Shown here piece by piece: positions 5,743 through 6,371 of a stretch of DNA of 6,371 bases. The notes under the pieces were generated by a model. That model saw only the letters and a list, made by a program, of their open reading frames with translations, ran no database searches and was not told the origin of the DNA. The translations under genes and the position numbers were made by a program. The stretch comes from Candidatus Omnitrophota bacterium (lineage in GTDB: Bacteria > Omnitrophota > Koll11 > Aquiviventales > Aquiviventaceae), in the NCBI GenBank assembly GCA_023247285.1, contig JAHFGU010000094.1, forward strand, positions 1-6,371, written 5' to 3'. Position 1 is the stretch's first letter; each line of letters begins with the position of its first letter.

Positions 5743-6371
5743 ATGGCAGCCGAGGGCCAGAACGTCAAGGTCACGATCGAAGACCGAGTTGCCATCGTAA
5801 CGATCGATCATCGCCCGGTGAACGCGCTTGACCGGCAGACCCTGCGCGAGCTCGGCCAGGCGATGGAGGGGCTGGCGGCCGACGCGGCAGTGAAAGCCGT
5901 CGTGCTCACCGGCGCAGGATCCTTGGCCTTCGTGGCAGGGGCGGACATCAAGGAGATTTCGCAGCTTGCTTCGGTGCAGGAAGCAGAGCAGATGGCGGCA
6001 CTCGGCCAGTCCGTGTTCCTGAAGGTGCAGCGCCTGCGCAAGCCGGTCATTGCCGCGATCAATGGCATCTGCGTGGGCGGCGGGCTGGAGCTGGCCATGG
6101 CATGCCACCTGCGCGTCAGCGGCGACCGCGCGCGGTTCGGCCAGCCGGAGATTAATCTCGGCATCATTCCGGGATGGGGCGGCACGCAGCGCCTGCCCCG
6201 CCTGATCGGCAAGGCCAAGGCCACGGAATGGATTTTGACCGGCGACCTGATCCAAGCGCAAGAGGCGGCGCACCTCGGGCTCGTGAACATGGTGGTGCCC
6301 CAAGACCAGGTGCTCAAAGCGGCGAAAGATTTGGCGCGCAAGATCGCGTCCAAGAGCGCCGTTGCCGCCGG
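5743..6371 (+). CDS. Enoyl-CoA hydratase (crotonase family), 3' end outside window
   Basis: The first 209 codons of a crotonase-fold protein are visible; members typically have about 260 residues, so some 50 are missing. Enoyl-CoA hydratase adds water to trans-2-enoyl-CoA to give 3-hydroxyacyl-CoA, the substrate of the upstream dehydrogenase. The CoA-binding and oxyanion segment is AGADIKE (65-71), and GGGLELA supplies the second oxyanion element. Both hydratase glutamates are present 20 residues apart, as in classical hydratases: E116 in GGGLELA and E136 in FGQPEINLG, followed by IPGWGGTQRLPRLIG. Having both argues for a true hydratase rather than an isomerase or another crotonase-fold enzyme. 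The sequence reads ACHLRVS where ACD is more common, a variation outside the catalytic pair. It starts 12 bp after the dehydrogenase and is clearly in the same operon. Confidence 0.93.
   Translation, partial: MAAEGQNVKVTIEDRVAIVTIDHRPVNALDRQTLRELGQAMEGLAADAAVKAVVLTGAGSLAFVAGADIKEISQLASVQEAEQMAALGQSVFLKVQRLRKPVIAAINGICVGGGLELAMACHLRVSGDRARFGQPEINLGIIPGWGGTQRLPRLIGKAKATEWILTGDLIQAQEAAHLGLVNMVVPQDQVLKAAKDLARKIASKSAVAA

Noticed and set aside
1..6371. Defence system, CRISPR array, prophage or insertion sequence
   Set aside because: No repeat-spacer pattern, transposase, integrase, nuclease or toxin-like frame was seen. CNB and patatin domains also occur in some anti-phage systems (CBASS effectors such as CapV are patatins), but there is no cyclase or accessory gene here and the domain order is that of NTE.

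Overview
The window is gene-dense, GC-rich bacterial DNA (about two-thirds G+C by eye). Every real gene lies on the + strand. It probably comes from a Gram-negative or candidate-phylum bacterium. The evidence for this is the dense packing, the NTE-type patatin and a dispersed-palindrome type known from environmental genomes. Nothing in the window fixes the phylum, and I do not assign one. I see no rRNA, tRNA, CRISPR array, insertion sequence, phage gene or Rho-independent terminator.

The left block (1-3264) holds three overlapping genes. The first is the 3' end of a SAM hydroxide adenosyltransferase (DUF62), with a palindromic repeat inserted in frame. The second is a cytoplasmic-type glycerophosphodiester phosphodiesterase (GDPD). 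The third is a 734-residue protein with an N-terminal cyclic-nucleotide-binding (CNB) domain, a degenerate ParA/MinD-like domain and a C-terminal patatin phospholipase domain. The genes overlap by 7 and 4 nt, so they look translationally coupled. The patatin domain carries a hydrophobic insertion of about 40 residues, with seven glycines spaced exactly four residues apart (G473 to G497). This is the most unusual feature of the window.

The right block (3314-6371, cut by the window end) encodes beta-oxidation enzymes: a FadA/FadI-like thiolase, a stand-alone 3-hydroxyacyl-CoA dehydrogenase matching the C-terminal half of FadB, and a separate enoyl-CoA hydratase. A sigma70-type promoter candidate (TTGACA, 17 bp, TACGAT) spans the end of the patatin gene and the 49-bp gap before the thiolase, so this block may have its own transcript.

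Read together, the genes suggest a phospholipid-recycling route (inference). The patatin would deacylate membrane lipids, GDPD would cleave the resulting glycerophosphodiesters to glycerol-3-phosphate plus alcohol, and the hydratase, dehydrogenase and thiolase would degrade the fatty acids to acetyl-CoA after activation by an acyl-CoA ligase and dehydrogenase not seen here. The SAM hydrolase has no obvious part in this.
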